A DNA stretch of 64,000 bases, from assembly GCF_949820605.1 (NCBI RefSeq), contig NZ_CATKVU010000006.1, forward strand, positions 1,658,501-1,722,500. The letters are read 5' to 3'. Positions 15,035-24,012 of the stretch are shown in pieces. Made by a program: the position numbers and the translations under genes. Under the pieces are notes generated by a model, which had not been told where the DNA came from, made no database searches, and saw only the letters and a list, made by a program, of their open reading frames with translations. Numbering within the stretch: position 1 is the first letter of the stretch; the number at the start of each line of letters is the position of its first letter. The stretch comes from Segatella copri. GTDB taxonomy: Bacteria; Bacteroidota; Bacteroidia; Bacteroidales; Bacteroidaceae.

Positions 15035-15610
15035 TTATGCCACAAGCTCATATTCGTGGAAGTAGATGTAATCATCCCCCTCGTAGTGGTCATCGTTCCA
15101 CTTGTCTATTTCCTCCAAAGTGACGGTTTCCACCCCCATTCTTCGGGCTACATAGGAAAGTGCTTGTTCCTTCGTGTCGAAGTATTCCCACTCGTCAGCC
15201 CCATCCACGCAAGAGTCAACCAAGAAACGATAGTCGAAGAATCGTCCTTCCTTGTCGTTGGTGGCATAAACCTCCCCACCTTCCTCTTCCACGATGAAGT
15301 AAACCTTCATTCCCTCGAAATGTTTTTCAAGGATGTGTCGGAAGTCTGTAGCACCCCAAGCCTCCTCAGCCTCGATGCTTAGGACATCATCCTCCAGTTC
15401 ACAAGTCTGGATGAATCCACGGAGATAATACCCTTTGGTGTTCTCTCCCAGTTCCAGGGCAACATTACCCTCCCAATCCTTGGAAGCGTTGTCTTCCATT
15501 ACAGGACGCTTGCCGTCCATAAACTCGTTAATCAACTCATTCAGAGTTTTCAAGTCCTCTTGCTTACCCTCAATTCGGTAGCTTGTACTAGCCCAATTTG
15601 CCATAATCAT
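15035..15610 (-). CDS. DUF1281-like (ferredoxin-fold) accessory protein, about 190 aa
   Basis: Very acidic. The start MANWASTSYRIEG followed by a helix (DLKTLNELINEF) resembles the Api92/DUF1281-like proteins of Bacteroidales mobile elements. The middle has FRHILEKHFEGMKVYFIVEE and the end many Asp/Glu. ATG 15604 (MANW) is the likelier start, since 15610-15605 is part of repeat R3. The function is not known; acidic proteins of this kind are sometimes DNA mimics, which is only a possibility. Confidence 0.6.
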   Translation of the reverse strand: MIMANWASTSYRIEGKQEDLKTLNELINEFMDGKRPVMEDNASKDWEGNVALELGENTKGYYLRGFIQTCELEDDVLSIEAEEAWGATDFRHILEKHFEGMKVYFIVEEEGGEVYATNDKEGRFFDYRFLVDSCVDGADEWEYFDTKEQALSYVARRMGVETVTLEEIDKWNDDHYEGDDYIYFHEYELVA

Positions 15611-16156
15611 TCTATTTTATTGGTTCAACATAAATGAATTTATACTTCGGATTTCTGGAATCCTCTAGCCTTTACAGCTTTTCGTTCCGTTCGATCCGAT
15701 ATTTTTTTTATCATACCCCGGCGTGTCCGTCGTCCCCTGTAGCCTTTTTACGTGCAGAAAGGATGGCAGCCCAGCGAAGTCAGAACGCCAAGGAATTTGG
15801 TAGAAACTTTTCAGGAATGCCCAAATAAGAATTATTTGCGGAAGGCTTCCAGAAAAGTTTTAGCCAAATAAGGAGTCCTCTCCTGGTACTTGGCATCTGA
15901 CAGGGCCGCCATAACTTTGCACAGGAAAAAGCAAGGGAGGCAGATGGCACGCTACCGCTTCAATAAAAAAGATGAGGTCGAACAAAAGGGACGAAAATGA
16001 AAAATTAGATACAAGAAAAATACAAGCTAGCTATAACTTATTGATTATCAGCAAAGAGAAAGAGAGTTATTAGAAAAAGAATATGTTAAATAAAAAGTTA
16101 TATCGTGATTTTCGCCCCTATATTGCAAAAAAGTAGTTCCTTTGCACCCGAATTTT
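15602..16156. repeat. Repeat R3, 555-bp direct repeat (partner R2)
   Basis: Same orientation and length as R2 (5786-6340). It separates the leftward gene 15035-15610 from the rightward tra operon and holds copy B of the shared promoter at its right end. Recombination between R2 and R3 would remove 9816 bp, that is one repeat copy plus the fimbrial/retroelement/HigBA module. Confidence 0.88.
16070..16144 (+). promoter_or_regulatory. Shared regulon promoter, copy B (tra operon)
   Basis: The motif at 16070-16106 differs from copy A by one base. The -7-like TTCCTTTG is at 16137-16144, 30 bp after the motif. It precedes the first gene of the type IV secretion operon (16178). Confidence 0.75.
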
Positions 16157-16177
16157 TAACAAAACAAAATCAAGACA

Positions 16178-16645
16178 ATGGGAGCATTTTGGATATTCGC
16201 AGCAATATTGACATTTGTCTATATCGTCTATTATGCCGTTATAATGGCCATGGACACTGTAGGCGACAAAGGTAAGAAAAAGAAAGACGTAGAGGTGTTT
16301 GCCGTTGGCAATTCCTCACAAGAAGCGTTTGTCGAGGAACCAACCTTCATCAAGGAAAAGGAAGCCTTGCCAGACACCTCTTCGGCAAAACAAGAAACCA
16401 TCCCATCGGAAGCCACCGTCCAAGAGCCTTCCATCTCGCCAGAGGAAAGCGGCGAGGACATAGCCTCCAAGATTATGGCAACGGAAGACTCCGAGCTATA
16501 TGCCAAGGCTGTGGCAGCCAAGGCTGAGATGGTGAAGGTAGTTGCCGAGAGCGAGGATGAGATAGCAGCCGCAGACTATGACGACAAACGACTAGCCTTG
16601 TTGGTTGCCGAAGGCGATGATATGGCAGAAAGGATGAGCATATGA
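16178..16645 (+). CDS. First gene of the tra operon, one-TM acidic protein, 155 aa
   Basis: One N-terminal membrane helix (WIFAAILTFVYIVYYAVIMA) followed by a short Lys-rich stretch and a long acidic, probably disordered tail rich in Glu, Ser and Ala. It is likely an inner-membrane protein with its tail in the cytosol. Its stop overlaps the next start by 4 bp. By position it may play the part of a TraA-D-type accessory gene, but I do not recognise the family. Confidence 0.6.
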   Translation: MGAFWIFAAILTFVYIVYYAVIMAMDTVGDKGKKKKDVEVFAVGNSSQEAFVEEPTFIKEKEALPDTSSAKQETIPSEATVQEPSISPEESGEDIASKIMATEDSELYAKAVAAKAEMVKVVAESEDEIAAADYDDKRLALLVAEGDDMAERMSI

Positions 16646-16980
16646 GAAAGATAATGAAGAAAAGGTATTTTCTAGCCTTTCTATTCATAGCAATATGCCT
16701 TACGGCCTCCGCCTCCTGTGGTACAACCGATTACAGCGGAAGCTCAGGAAAGCTCTATGACATGGTAGTATATGTCGTTGCCATGTGCAGTTTGACTGTT
16801 CAGCTACTATATGCCATTGCAGCCGTCCTGTCCATCTACAGTGCTACCAGCATCTACATCAAGTTGCAAGCAGGAGAGGAAGGCTTCACCAAGAGTGTGA
16901 TGGTGCTTGTAGGCAGTTGCCTCTTCATGATAGGTGCAACCATCGTGATGCCAGCATTCTTCGGATTCAACTTTGGTTAA
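16642..16980 (+). CDS. DUF4134 (TraE-like) membrane protein, first copy
   Basis: 112 aa (109 if translation begins at M5). A leader or signal anchor (YFLAFLFIAICLTASASC) and two further hydrophobic helices (VVAMCSLTVQLLYAIAAVL; VMVLVGSCLFMIGATIV). LYAIAAVLSIYSATSIYIKL matches DUF4134, the TraE family of Bacteroidales conjugation systems, similar in layout to VirB2-type pilins. The Cys after ASAS could make it a lipoprotein. It is a tandem paralogue of the next gene. Confidence 0.72.
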   Translation: MRKIMKKRYFLAFLFIAICLTASASCGTTDYSGSSGKLYDMVVYVVAMCSLTVQLLYAIAAVLSIYSATSIYIKLQAGEEGFTKSVMVLVGSCLFMIGATIVMPAFFGFNFG

Positions 16981-17021
16981 ATAGAATTATCAATAATAAC
17001 AATTAAAATAAAAAAGTATTT

Positions 17022-17429
17022 ATGAAAATTAGCATTTTGAAAAACGCAGTAAGCGCCAAGGACTTTGTGTGCTCTGCAACCAAGGGCACAAAGGCTCTAG
17101 TTGGCAACCCAAGAGTAGCCATGGTGTTCACTCTCCTCTTTGTCTTTACCCTGGGAATGTTTGCCCAGAACACCGCAGGTGACTATTCGGCAGGAACAAC
17201 AGCCTTGGGAACGGTGACCACCGAGATTGCCAAGTATGTTCCAGTAGTGGTGAAGCTCTGCTATGCCATTGCAGGTGTCGTTGCCGTGGTTGGAGCCATC
17301 TCCATCTACATTGCCATGAACAATGAGGAGAACGACATCAAGAAGAAGATTATGATGACCGTGGGCGCATGTATCTTCCTTGTGGCAGCTGCCCAGGCAT
17401 TGCCATTGTTCTTTGGTGTAACCAACTAA
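17022..17429 (+). CDS. traE: TraE-like conjugal protein (DUF4134)
   Basis: 135 aa. An N-terminal region of about 40 residues leads into a hydrophobic helix with signal-like end (FVFTLGMFAQ), then the DUF4134 pair of helices with VKLCYAIAGVVAVVGAISIY and KIMMTVGACIFLVAAAQALP. These small two-helix proteins are candidates for the pilin-like subunit of the transfer channel. It lies between a DUF4134 paralogue and the DUF4133 gene, the usual traE-traF order. Confidence 0.82.
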   Translation: MKISILKNAVSAKDFVCSATKGTKALVGNPRVAMVFTLLFVFTLGMFAQNTAGDYSAGTTALGTVTTEIAKYVPVVVKLCYAIAGVVAVVGAISIYIAMNNEENDIKKKIMMTVGACIFLVAAAQALPLFFGVTN

Positions 17430-17445
17430 TCGTCATCAATAAATT

Positions 17446-17754
17446 ATGGCAAATGAGAGTCAAGAGCAATATCCTGACTATCCAGTATTCAAGGGACTCC
17501 AAAAGCCCCTTGAATTTATGGGTTTAAGGGGTAGGTACATATATTGGGCTGCAGGAACCGTTGGAGGAGGCATTTTAAGTTTTCTCATCGGTTACGTTGC
17601 CTTCGGTTTTCTAGTAGGCCTTGTCTTGATTACATCCATCGTAGGCTTTGGAGGAGCGATGATATTCATCAAGCAGCACAAGGGCTTGCATTCCAAGCAC
17701 TCACCTGTGGGTGTTTTCATCCTTGCCCATCTTGTGGAACATCAGAAAAGATGA
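17446..17754 (+). CDS. traF: TraF-like conjugal protein (DUF4133, VirB3-like)
   Basis: 102 aa with two membrane helices (about 32-50 and 53-75) and the motif YPVFKGLQKPLEFMGLRGRY at the N-terminus, typical of DUF4133/TraF. The layout resembles VirB3, which partners the VirB4 ATPase; here the ATPase gene traG follows 30 bp later. Inner-membrane component of the transfer channel. Confidence 0.85.
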   Translation: MANESQEQYPDYPVFKGLQKPLEFMGLRGRYIYWAAGTVGGGILSFLIGYVAFGFLVGLVLITSIVGFGGAMIFIKQHKGLHSKHSPVGVFILAHLVEHQKR

Positions 17755-17784
17755 GCAAGTTTATCATTTAATAAATTCATAGAT

Positions 17785-20709
17785 ATGATTTTACTTTTCG
17801 TTTCGGTCGTTTTCATTTCCATCCTCGTAGGTATGGCTATTTCCGTAGGTGCGTTCGGCACTGGAGGAAAGAGAGCCAAGATCTTCGAGGATATTTATTT
17901 CAGCATAGAGGAAGTGGATGGCATCGGCGTGGTATATACCAAGAAAGGCGACTACTCCGCCGTTCTGAAGATGGAGAATCCAGTAAGGAAATATTCCGCC
18001 GACACCGATAGCTATTACGAGTTCACATCACTCATGGCATCAGTGATGCAAGTGCTTGGAGATGGCTATGCCATCCACAAGCAAGACATCTTTGTACGCA
18101 AGCAGTTCGACATGAGCAGCATCAAGGGCAAGAACAAGGATGCCAAGAAGCGTTTCCTCTCAGATGCCTACTTCCGCTTTTTCAACGGAAGAAGCTACAC
18201 AGAGGCAACCACCTATCTCACCATTACCCAGAAGGGCAAGAGTGGCGGACTGAAAGCCTACGACAACAACAAGTGGAGAGATTTCAACGTAAAGATACAG
18301 AAAGTAGCCGACCGATTGAAGAGTGGTGGAATCACATGCCGCTTCCTTGGTGCAAGGGGGTGTCAGGAGTTTGCCGACCGCTTCTTTGCCGTTGACTTCA
18401 AGAATCCTACCACAGGCATGACCGACTTCAAGGTTGACAGTGAAGAAATCGGCATGGGCGACCAACATGTAAAAGTATATAGCCTGCTGGATGTTGACAA
18501 CGTAGGTTTGCCAGGCATGATACGCCCCTACAGCGACACCGTGGTGAACAACTCGGTGATGCCAGAGGACTTGCTGTCGGAGCTAGACCATATCCCAGGT
18601 GTAGATACTGTCATTTACAACCAAGTCATCTTCTTCCCGAACCAAAAGAGGGAGATGGCAAAGCTAGACAAAAAGAAGAACCGTCACGCTTCCATTCCAA
18701 ACCCATCCAACCTGATAGCCGTAGAGGACATAAAGGCAGTTCAAGACGAGGTGGCAAGAAATGGCAAGCAACTCGTATATGCACACTACAACCTGGTGAT
18801 AAAGATAGAGGCAGACAAGGACTTCCAGAAAGTCACCAACAACCTAGAGAACATCTTTGCCAAGTATAGCATCCATATCTCCAAGAGAGCCTACAACCAG
18901 CTGGAGCTGTTTGTGGCGAGCTTCCCTGGCAACTGTTTCCGTCTCAACCAAGACTACGACCAGTTCCTCACTATCTCGGAGGCCGCCTTGTGCCTGATGT
19001 ACAAGGAACACCAGGCGAAGGGCGACAACTCCCCCTTGAAGTGTTACTATACCGACCGCCAAGGAGTGCCAATGCCAATAGACACGACAGGTAAGGAAGG
19101 AAAGGTGAAATACACCAACAACAGTAACTTCTTCGTCCTAGGTCCTTCGGGAAGTGGCAAGAGCTTCTTCATGAACACCGTGATGCGCCAGTATTACGAG
19201 CAAGACACGGACATCGTGATAGTAGATACAGGAGATAGTTACGAAGGCTTGTGCAGTTACTTCGAGGGCACCTATATTTCCTATAGCAAGGAAAAGCCAA
19301 TCTCCATGAACCCTTTCAAGATTACCAAGCTGGAGTATGACCAGAACTTTGGCGAGAAGAAGAACTTCCTGAAGAGTCTCATCTTCCAGATATTCAAGGG
19401 TGCGGAGATGCCGTCCAAGATAGAGGACACCATCATCAACCAAACCATCGTGGAGTATTTCGAAGCCTACTTCAATCCGTTCGAAGGCTTTACCGACGAA
19501 GAGCGGCAGAAGATGAAGGACACCCTCCTTCTCCAAGACAAGACCAACGGCAAGTATGAGGAGTATGAGCAAGAATTGGAAGAGAAATATGGAGAGGACT
19601 TCGACTTTGAATCAGCCACGGCAGAGGCAAAAGATGGCAAAGACCTCACCAGACAGCAACGCCTGAAGGGGAAGTTGCAAGCAGTCATCGATGACGCTGC
19701 ATCCACCGAAGGTGAAAAAGAGAATGCCAAGAAGAAACTGATGCTTCTCACCCCGGAGGTGATAGAAAACAACTATCTCATGCGCATCGAGCGCAAGCTG
19801 GAAAAGATAGAGAGACAGAAGAAAAAGCTGAAAGTAAAGGAACTCTCCTTCAACACCTACTATGAGTTTGCCTTGGAGCGCATTCCTCAGATACTGCACC
19901 AACAACATATCGAGTTCAACATCAATGACTTCGCCGCCATCCTCAAACCTTTCTACAAGGGAGGAGAGCAAGAGTATATCCTGAACAATGACTTGGACAG
20001 CAGCCTGTTTGATGAAAAGTTCATCGTTTTCGAGATAGACAAGGTGAAGGACGATCCAGTTCTCTTCCCTATTATCGTGCTCATCATCATGGATGTGTTC
20101 ACCCAGAAGATGAGAATCAAGAAAGGCAGAAAATGCCTGGTCATCGAGGAAGCATGGAAAGCCATCGCCACCCCAGTGATGGCCAACTATATAAAATACC
20201 TCTACAAGACCGCCAGAAAGCACTGGGCGATGGTTGGTGTTGTGACACAGGAGATACAAGATATCACCTCCTCCCCTATCGTGAAGGAAGCCATCATCAA
20301 CAACTCCGACGTGTTCATGTTGCTAGACCAAAGCAAGTTCAAGGACAAGTTCGATGACATCAAGGCCACCCTCGCCCTCACCGACAACGACTGCAAGAAA
20401 ATCTTCACCATCAACCGTCTGGACAACAAGGAAGGCAGAAGCCCATTCAAGGAAGTATTCCTGAAGAGAGGGCAGAGCGGCGAGGTTCTTGGAGTGGAGG
20501 AGCCACCGGAGTGCTACATGGCCTATACCACAGAGAAAGCCGAGAAGGAAGCCTTGAAACTCTACAAGAAGCTCATGGCCACCGACTACCAACATGCCAT
20601 TGAGCAGTTCGTGAGCGACTGGCACAACAGCGGCATCAAGAAGAGCCTGGAGTTCTCCCAGAAAGTACTGAAGGAAAAGAAAGTGTTTTACTACAAGAAC
20701 AAGCAATGA
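17785..20709 (+). CDS. traG: TraG conjugation ATPase (VirB4 family)
   Basis: 974 aa. Walker A GPSGSGKS at residues 453-460, Walker B CLVIEEAW near residue 784, followed by the family segment KTARKHWAMVGVVTQEIQDI. It powers assembly and substrate transfer of the type IV secretion system at the inner membrane. Two features stand out: an N-terminal membrane helix (LLFVSVVFISILVGMAISVG), and a charged coiled-coil-like insertion of about 100 residues between the Walker motifs (about 575-690). The stop overlaps the next start by 4 bp. Confidence 0.93.
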   Translation: MILLFVSVVFISILVGMAISVGAFGTGGKRAKIFEDIYFSIEEVDGIGVVYTKKGDYSAVLKMENPVRKYSADTDSYYEFTSLMASVMQVLGDGYAIHKQDIFVRKQFDMSSIKGKNKDAKKRFLSDAYFRFFNGRSYTEATTYLTITQKGKSGGLKAYDNNKWRDFNVKIQKVADRLKSGGITCRFLGARGCQEFADRFFAVDFKNPTTGMTDFKVDSEEIGMGDQHVKVYSLLDVDNVGLPGMIRPYSDTVVNNSVMPEDLLSELDHIPGVDTVIYNQVIFFPNQKREMAKLDKKKNRHASIPNPSNLIAVEDIKAVQDEVARNGKQLVYAHYNLVIKIEADKDFQKVTNNLENIFAKYSIHISKRAYNQLELFVASFPGNCFRLNQDYDQFLTISEAALCLMYKEHQAKGDNSPLKCYYTDRQGVPMPIDTTGKEGKVKYTNNSNFFVLGPSGSGKSFFMNTVMRQYYEQDTDIVIVDTGDSYEGLCSYFEGTYISYSKEKPISMNPFKITKLEYDQNFGEKKNFLKSLIFQIFKGAEMPSKIEDTIINQTIVEYFEAYFNPFEGFTDEERQKMKDTLLLQDKTNGKYEEYEQELEEKYGEDFDFESATAEAKDGKDLTRQQRLKGKLQAVIDDAASTEGEKENAKKKLMLLTPEVIENNYLMRIERKLEKIERQKKKLKVKELSFNTYYEFALERIPQILHQQHIEFNINDFAAILKPFYKGGEQEYILNNDLDSSLFDEKFIVFEIDKVKDDPVLFPIIVLIIMDVFTQKMRIKKGRKCLVIEEAWKAIATPVMANYIKYLYKTARKHWAMVGVVTQEIQDITSSPIVKEAIINNSDVFMLLDQSKFKDKFDDIKATLALTDNDCKKIFTINRLDNKEGRSPFKEVFLKRGQSGEVLGVEEPPECYMAYTTEKAEKEALKLYKKLMATDYQHAIEQFVSDWHNSGIKKSLEFSQKVLKEKKVFYYKNKQ

Positions 20710-23381
20710 AAACCATGCGTAGATTAAGTGCCATAATAACTATGCTGTTGCTAGCCACCTTGCCGATGTTCGCCCTGTCCTATCATGCGGTGAACGTTGA
20801 CAAGGTGACGGCTGCAGCCATGACCGCAGCTTACGCTTCGGAGGCAGAGATGGAGGCGATGAACACCAGCAACCTGCAAAAGATCGTTGACCATTACAAG
20901 AGTGCCACCGTAGCCACTGCGGGAATTTTACTATCCAAGAAGAAGGACAGGGATGCCATGCGTAACCCTGGCCTTTTTGCGTCTGAGGAAAACTACTATT
21001 ACAAGCGCATCCTCAACCTTGTGAAGAACGGTATCATGCCAAAGTTGATAACCGTAGCCTCCAAGATGGTGAAGCAACCCCAAAATGCCATCTACTGGGG
21101 GCCTTACCTGTTCAAGACCACCGAGAACGTGGAACAGCTTTGCAAGCAGTTCGAGCTAGTTTGCACCAATGGCAAGCTTAGTTTCAAGGATGTGACGTTC
21201 CTCCTCATCAACGATGACCTGCGAAAGATATTCGACCTAGCGCAGATGGGTGCAAATACCAACTGGGGCGACCTGTTGGACAAACTTGGAGACTTTGGCG
21301 ACGGACTCACGAAAGAGGACATACAGGAAGACTTCAAGAACCTTGGTAGCCTCTTGGCCTCCATTGGTGGAAACACCATCGACAGCAACTTGCAAGAAGG
21401 AAGCAAGATAGGCAAGATTTTCCACATGAAGCCCAAGGAGATTGCAGACCTCTACAAGAACTTCAAGGAGCAATACGACAAATACAAGGAAGCAGGAAAC
21501 GTGGAGAACATCCTGATGCAAGTAATCCAGACCGCCGATGCCGACGGCGTGGCCAGACTTTTCAAGGTTGACGACTACAACATCACAGGCTATATCAGCA
21601 ACTACATCAAGGAGATGCAGGGACAATATTACACCCAAAGATGGTACATAGCCCAGGTGAACAGTGGCTCGCAAGTCCTCGCCACCTACAAGCCGTCCCC
21701 ACCTACCAACACCAACAACAACTACAACTGGCCAGGATGGACATTCAAGTGCAATTCCCAAAAGAAGACAGCTCCACCCTATCCAACTCTTACAACCGCC
21801 GAATACAATCAGCTAAAAAGTACTGCGGAAAGTTCCACTGGATGGAATACAAGCAAGAAGGCCGAGTATGAGAAAAAGAATCCAGGACATACCATAACCC
21901 TCAGCTATCAGACCGTTTCCTATAATTACATCTGGGACAAGAGCGGAGGAACCTTTTCGCATTCCAAGCACGAAAGAGGTAAGCATTTCTGCGTATATAT
22001 GACAGTTACGGACACTTGGAACATCAAGGATGAGGTGTATGAGGAAATCTTTGATTCCCAGACCATGAACCTGGAAATCTTCAAGAAGAAGATGGAATCT
22101 CGCTTGAAATACTACCAAGACCAAGAGGCCGACAAGGAAGGCAGCACCCTCTCCTATAAGCTGTGCTCCGACCCACCAAGATACTATGCCATGGCCGATG
22201 AGAAGAAGATGGAAGGCTGCAACTCCGTAAGTTTCACAGCCACCTGTGACGGAGGAGCATCCCTAGGAGAAGGCAGCTTCAACTGGAAGGAGAATGGCAA
22301 GCAAGGCAGTTCCCTCAATGAGAAGTCAAAGGAGTTTGCCATGCGCAGCACTCCAGACTCAGAAAATAACAATGTGGATGACCTTCTCACCAAGCAAAAG
22401 GAGTATGAGGCACAGATTTCCACCTTGAAGCAACAGATTTCCAGCAACGACAAGAAGCAGCAAGAGCTAATAAAGCAAATTCAGCAAGCCCAGTCGTTGG
22501 GCAACCAGGACAAGGTGAAGAGCTTGCGCAGCCAATATGATTCCATCACCAATGAGACGGCAAGCTTGAAGCAACAGCTCAACAATACACAGAAATTCCT
22601 CAACGAGTTGAACAACAATGTAAACGAGTATTACGAAGACCTTGCCGACAACTTGGACGGTCCCTACAGAATACCATCCAACATGAAGGAATTGGAAGGC
22701 ATGTACCAGCTACAATGGACAGACGATGGCAACTGGGTGGAAGGCAGCAGCCAATATATCTTTGTAAGACATGGTTATTGTCCGTCGGTGAAGTCAACGG
22801 TGACCTATACAGCCACCCTCACCTTGCAACAGAAGCCAAAGTATTTCCTTGGAATCAGAATCCATCGAGCCATATTGTCCGTGGATTTCAAGCTCACAAG
22901 CGAGTATTCCAGCGACAATGTCGTGGCAGTCATCAAGCTAGACATGAGCAAGAGCGAGAAAGAAAGAGCCGACGAGGTGAATGCCAAGCTGAAGGAATTG
23001 ATGGCAGACATGCCCAACTGCAGCATCAACATCAAGTACAACTATGCCTCAAAAGCTGATGATGACGAAGACGAAGACGGCATCCATCTGCTATGGGCTA
23101 GCGACCGCCTGGATGTAGCAAGAGAAGTTGACTACCAGCTCACTTCCATCTACTCACAGCTTGTCATCTTGGAGAAAGTGATGCAAGACAGAGAAACCAT
23201 CCTCGACTTCCTGAAGCACAAGATATTCGATGTAGTGAGCAGGGCATCCAGAGGAGCCATCGCCGAGTATGCACTTACAAGATGGGAAGATGCAAGTATG
23301 GCGGCAATGAAGAAACAGGCAGGAGTAGAGGACAAGAAAGAGAATACCCCATCCACACAAAAGTCTGACAAAAACGTTTAA
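20706..23381 (+). CDS. Large secreted transfer-operon protein with coiled coil, 891 aa
   Basis: A signal peptide (LSAIITMLLLATLPMFALS) and then a soluble, helix-rich body without membrane segments, so probably periplasmic. Around residues 565-640 lies a coiled coil with repeated Gln/Lys (ISTLKQQISSNDKKQQELIK). The central part (about 330-440) is Pro/Asn/Tyr-rich. It is coupled to traG through an ATGA overlap. I know no named family; position suggests a structural or channel-associated role. Confidence 0.7.
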   Translation: MKTMRRLSAIITMLLLATLPMFALSYHAVNVDKVTAAAMTAAYASEAEMEAMNTSNLQKIVDHYKSATVATAGILLSKKKDRDAMRNPGLFASEENYYYKRILNLVKNGIMPKLITVASKMVKQPQNAIYWGPYLFKTTENVEQLCKQFELVCTNGKLSFKDVTFLLINDDLRKIFDLAQMGANTNWGDLLDKLGDFGDGLTKEDIQEDFKNLGSLLASIGGNTIDSNLQEGSKIGKIFHMKPKEIADLYKNFKEQYDKYKEAGNVENILMQVIQTADADGVARLFKVDDYNITGYISNYIKEMQGQYYTQRWYIAQVNSGSQVLATYKPSPPTNTNNNYNWPGWTFKCNSQKKTAPPYPTLTTAEYNQLKSTAESSTGWNTSKKAEYEKKNPGHTITLSYQTVSYNYIWDKSGGTFSHSKHERGKHFCVYMTVTDTWNIKDEVYEEIFDSQTMNLEIFKKKMESRLKYYQDQEADKEGSTLSYKLCSDPPRYYAMADEKKMEGCNSVSFTATCDGGASLGEGSFNWKENGKQGSSLNEKSKEFAMRSTPDSENNNVDDLLTKQKEYEAQISTLKQQISSNDKKQQELIKQIQQAQSLGNQDKVKSLRSQYDSITNETASLKQQLNNTQKFLNELNNNVNEYYEDLADNLDGPYRIPSNMKELEGMYQLQWTDDGNWVEGSSQYIFVRHGYCPSVKSTVTYTATLTLQQKPKYFLGIRIHRAILSVDFKLTSEYSSDNVVAVIKLDMSKSEKERADEVNAKLKELMADMPNCSINIKYNYASKADDDEDEDGIHLLWASDRLDVAREVDYQLTSIYSQLVILEKVMQDRETILDFLKHKIFDVVSRASRGAIAEYALTRWEDASMAAMKKQAGVEDKKENTPSTQKSDKNV

Positions 23382-23383
23382 GG

Positions 23384-23396
23384 TCACAATTTGTGA
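23384..23396. promoter_or_regulatory. Palindromic site upstream of the ORF6N gene
   Basis: Perfect palindrome TCACAATTTGTGA just ahead of the coding region. A second version, TCACAAATCGTGA with one arm mismatch and matching outer CTG/CAG, lies inside the gene at 23457-23469. Paired sites around the start suggest autoregulation by the ORF6N protein. Confidence 0.55.
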
Positions 23397-23404
23397 TTTT
23401 GAAA

Positions 23405-24001
23405 ATGAATATAAATATGGTAGATACAACAGAAAAGATAGAGAACAGCGAACTGGTCACAAATCGTGATCAGTTGGTTGTCGTGGATAACATAGAGTCT
23501 CTAATAAAAGTCATAAGAGGTCAACAAGTTATATTCGACAAAGACTTAGCAAAACTTTATGGAGTAGAAACTAAGTATCTGAACAAGCAGGTGAAACGCA
23601 ACATAGAACGTTTTCCTGAAGACTTTATGTTCCAATTAACTAAGGAAGAATGTTTGAGGTGCCAAATTGGAACCTCAAACGAGGGACGTGGTGGCGCAAG
23701 GTATTTTCCTTATGTTTTTACAGAAAATGGAGTTTCCATGCTTAGTAGTGTGTCTGCGGTCATCTATACTCAGCAGATAATCCGTCGGTTCCAACTCGAC
23801 ATAGACCGCCATAATGCTCAATATGCACCGATTGATGTTGAGACATTCCGTTTGTCGCATGACCGCTTCCTTTGTATAGACGATGATGTATATCACATTG
23901 GAGCCTCCATCAAAGACTTAGGTAAAAAGTGGTTTGCCTTTTCCAAGTTAGACATACTATCCCCAGATATGCTCATTGAAAAAATAAAAAGTAACAATTA
24001 A
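23405..24001 (+). CDS. ORF6N-domain DNA-binding protein (cargo in the tra operon)
   Basis: About 198 aa. The ORF6N domain covers about residues 25-110: VIFDKDLAKLYGVETKYLNK, NIERFPEDFMFQLTKEE, RYFPYVFTENGVSML. The C-terminal part (HDRFLCIDDDVYHIGASIKD) is shared with Bacteroidales ORF6N proteins. Such proteins are related to phage antirepressors. ATG 23405 is chosen; GTG 23393 falls in the palindrome and ATG 23417 is also possible. It interrupts the tra operon, with codon use and AT content unlike the flanking genes, so it looks like inserted cargo or a regulator. Confidence 0.8.
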   Translation: MNINMVDTTEKIENSELVTNRDQLVVVDNIESLIKVIRGQQVIFDKDLAKLYGVETKYLNKQVKRNIERFPEDFMFQLTKEECLRCQIGTSNEGRGGARYFPYVFTENGVSMLSSVSAVIYTQQIIRRFQLDIDRHNAQYAPIDVETFRLSHDRFLCIDDDVYHIGASIKDLGKKWFAFSKLDILSPDMLIEKIKSNN

Positions 24002-24012
24002 AAACGAACGGT

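Noticed and set aside
19612..20259. Long antisense frames over traG and the following gene (also 21237-21761)
   Set aside because: They are shadows of high-confidence genes, with biased hydrophobic composition and no motif.
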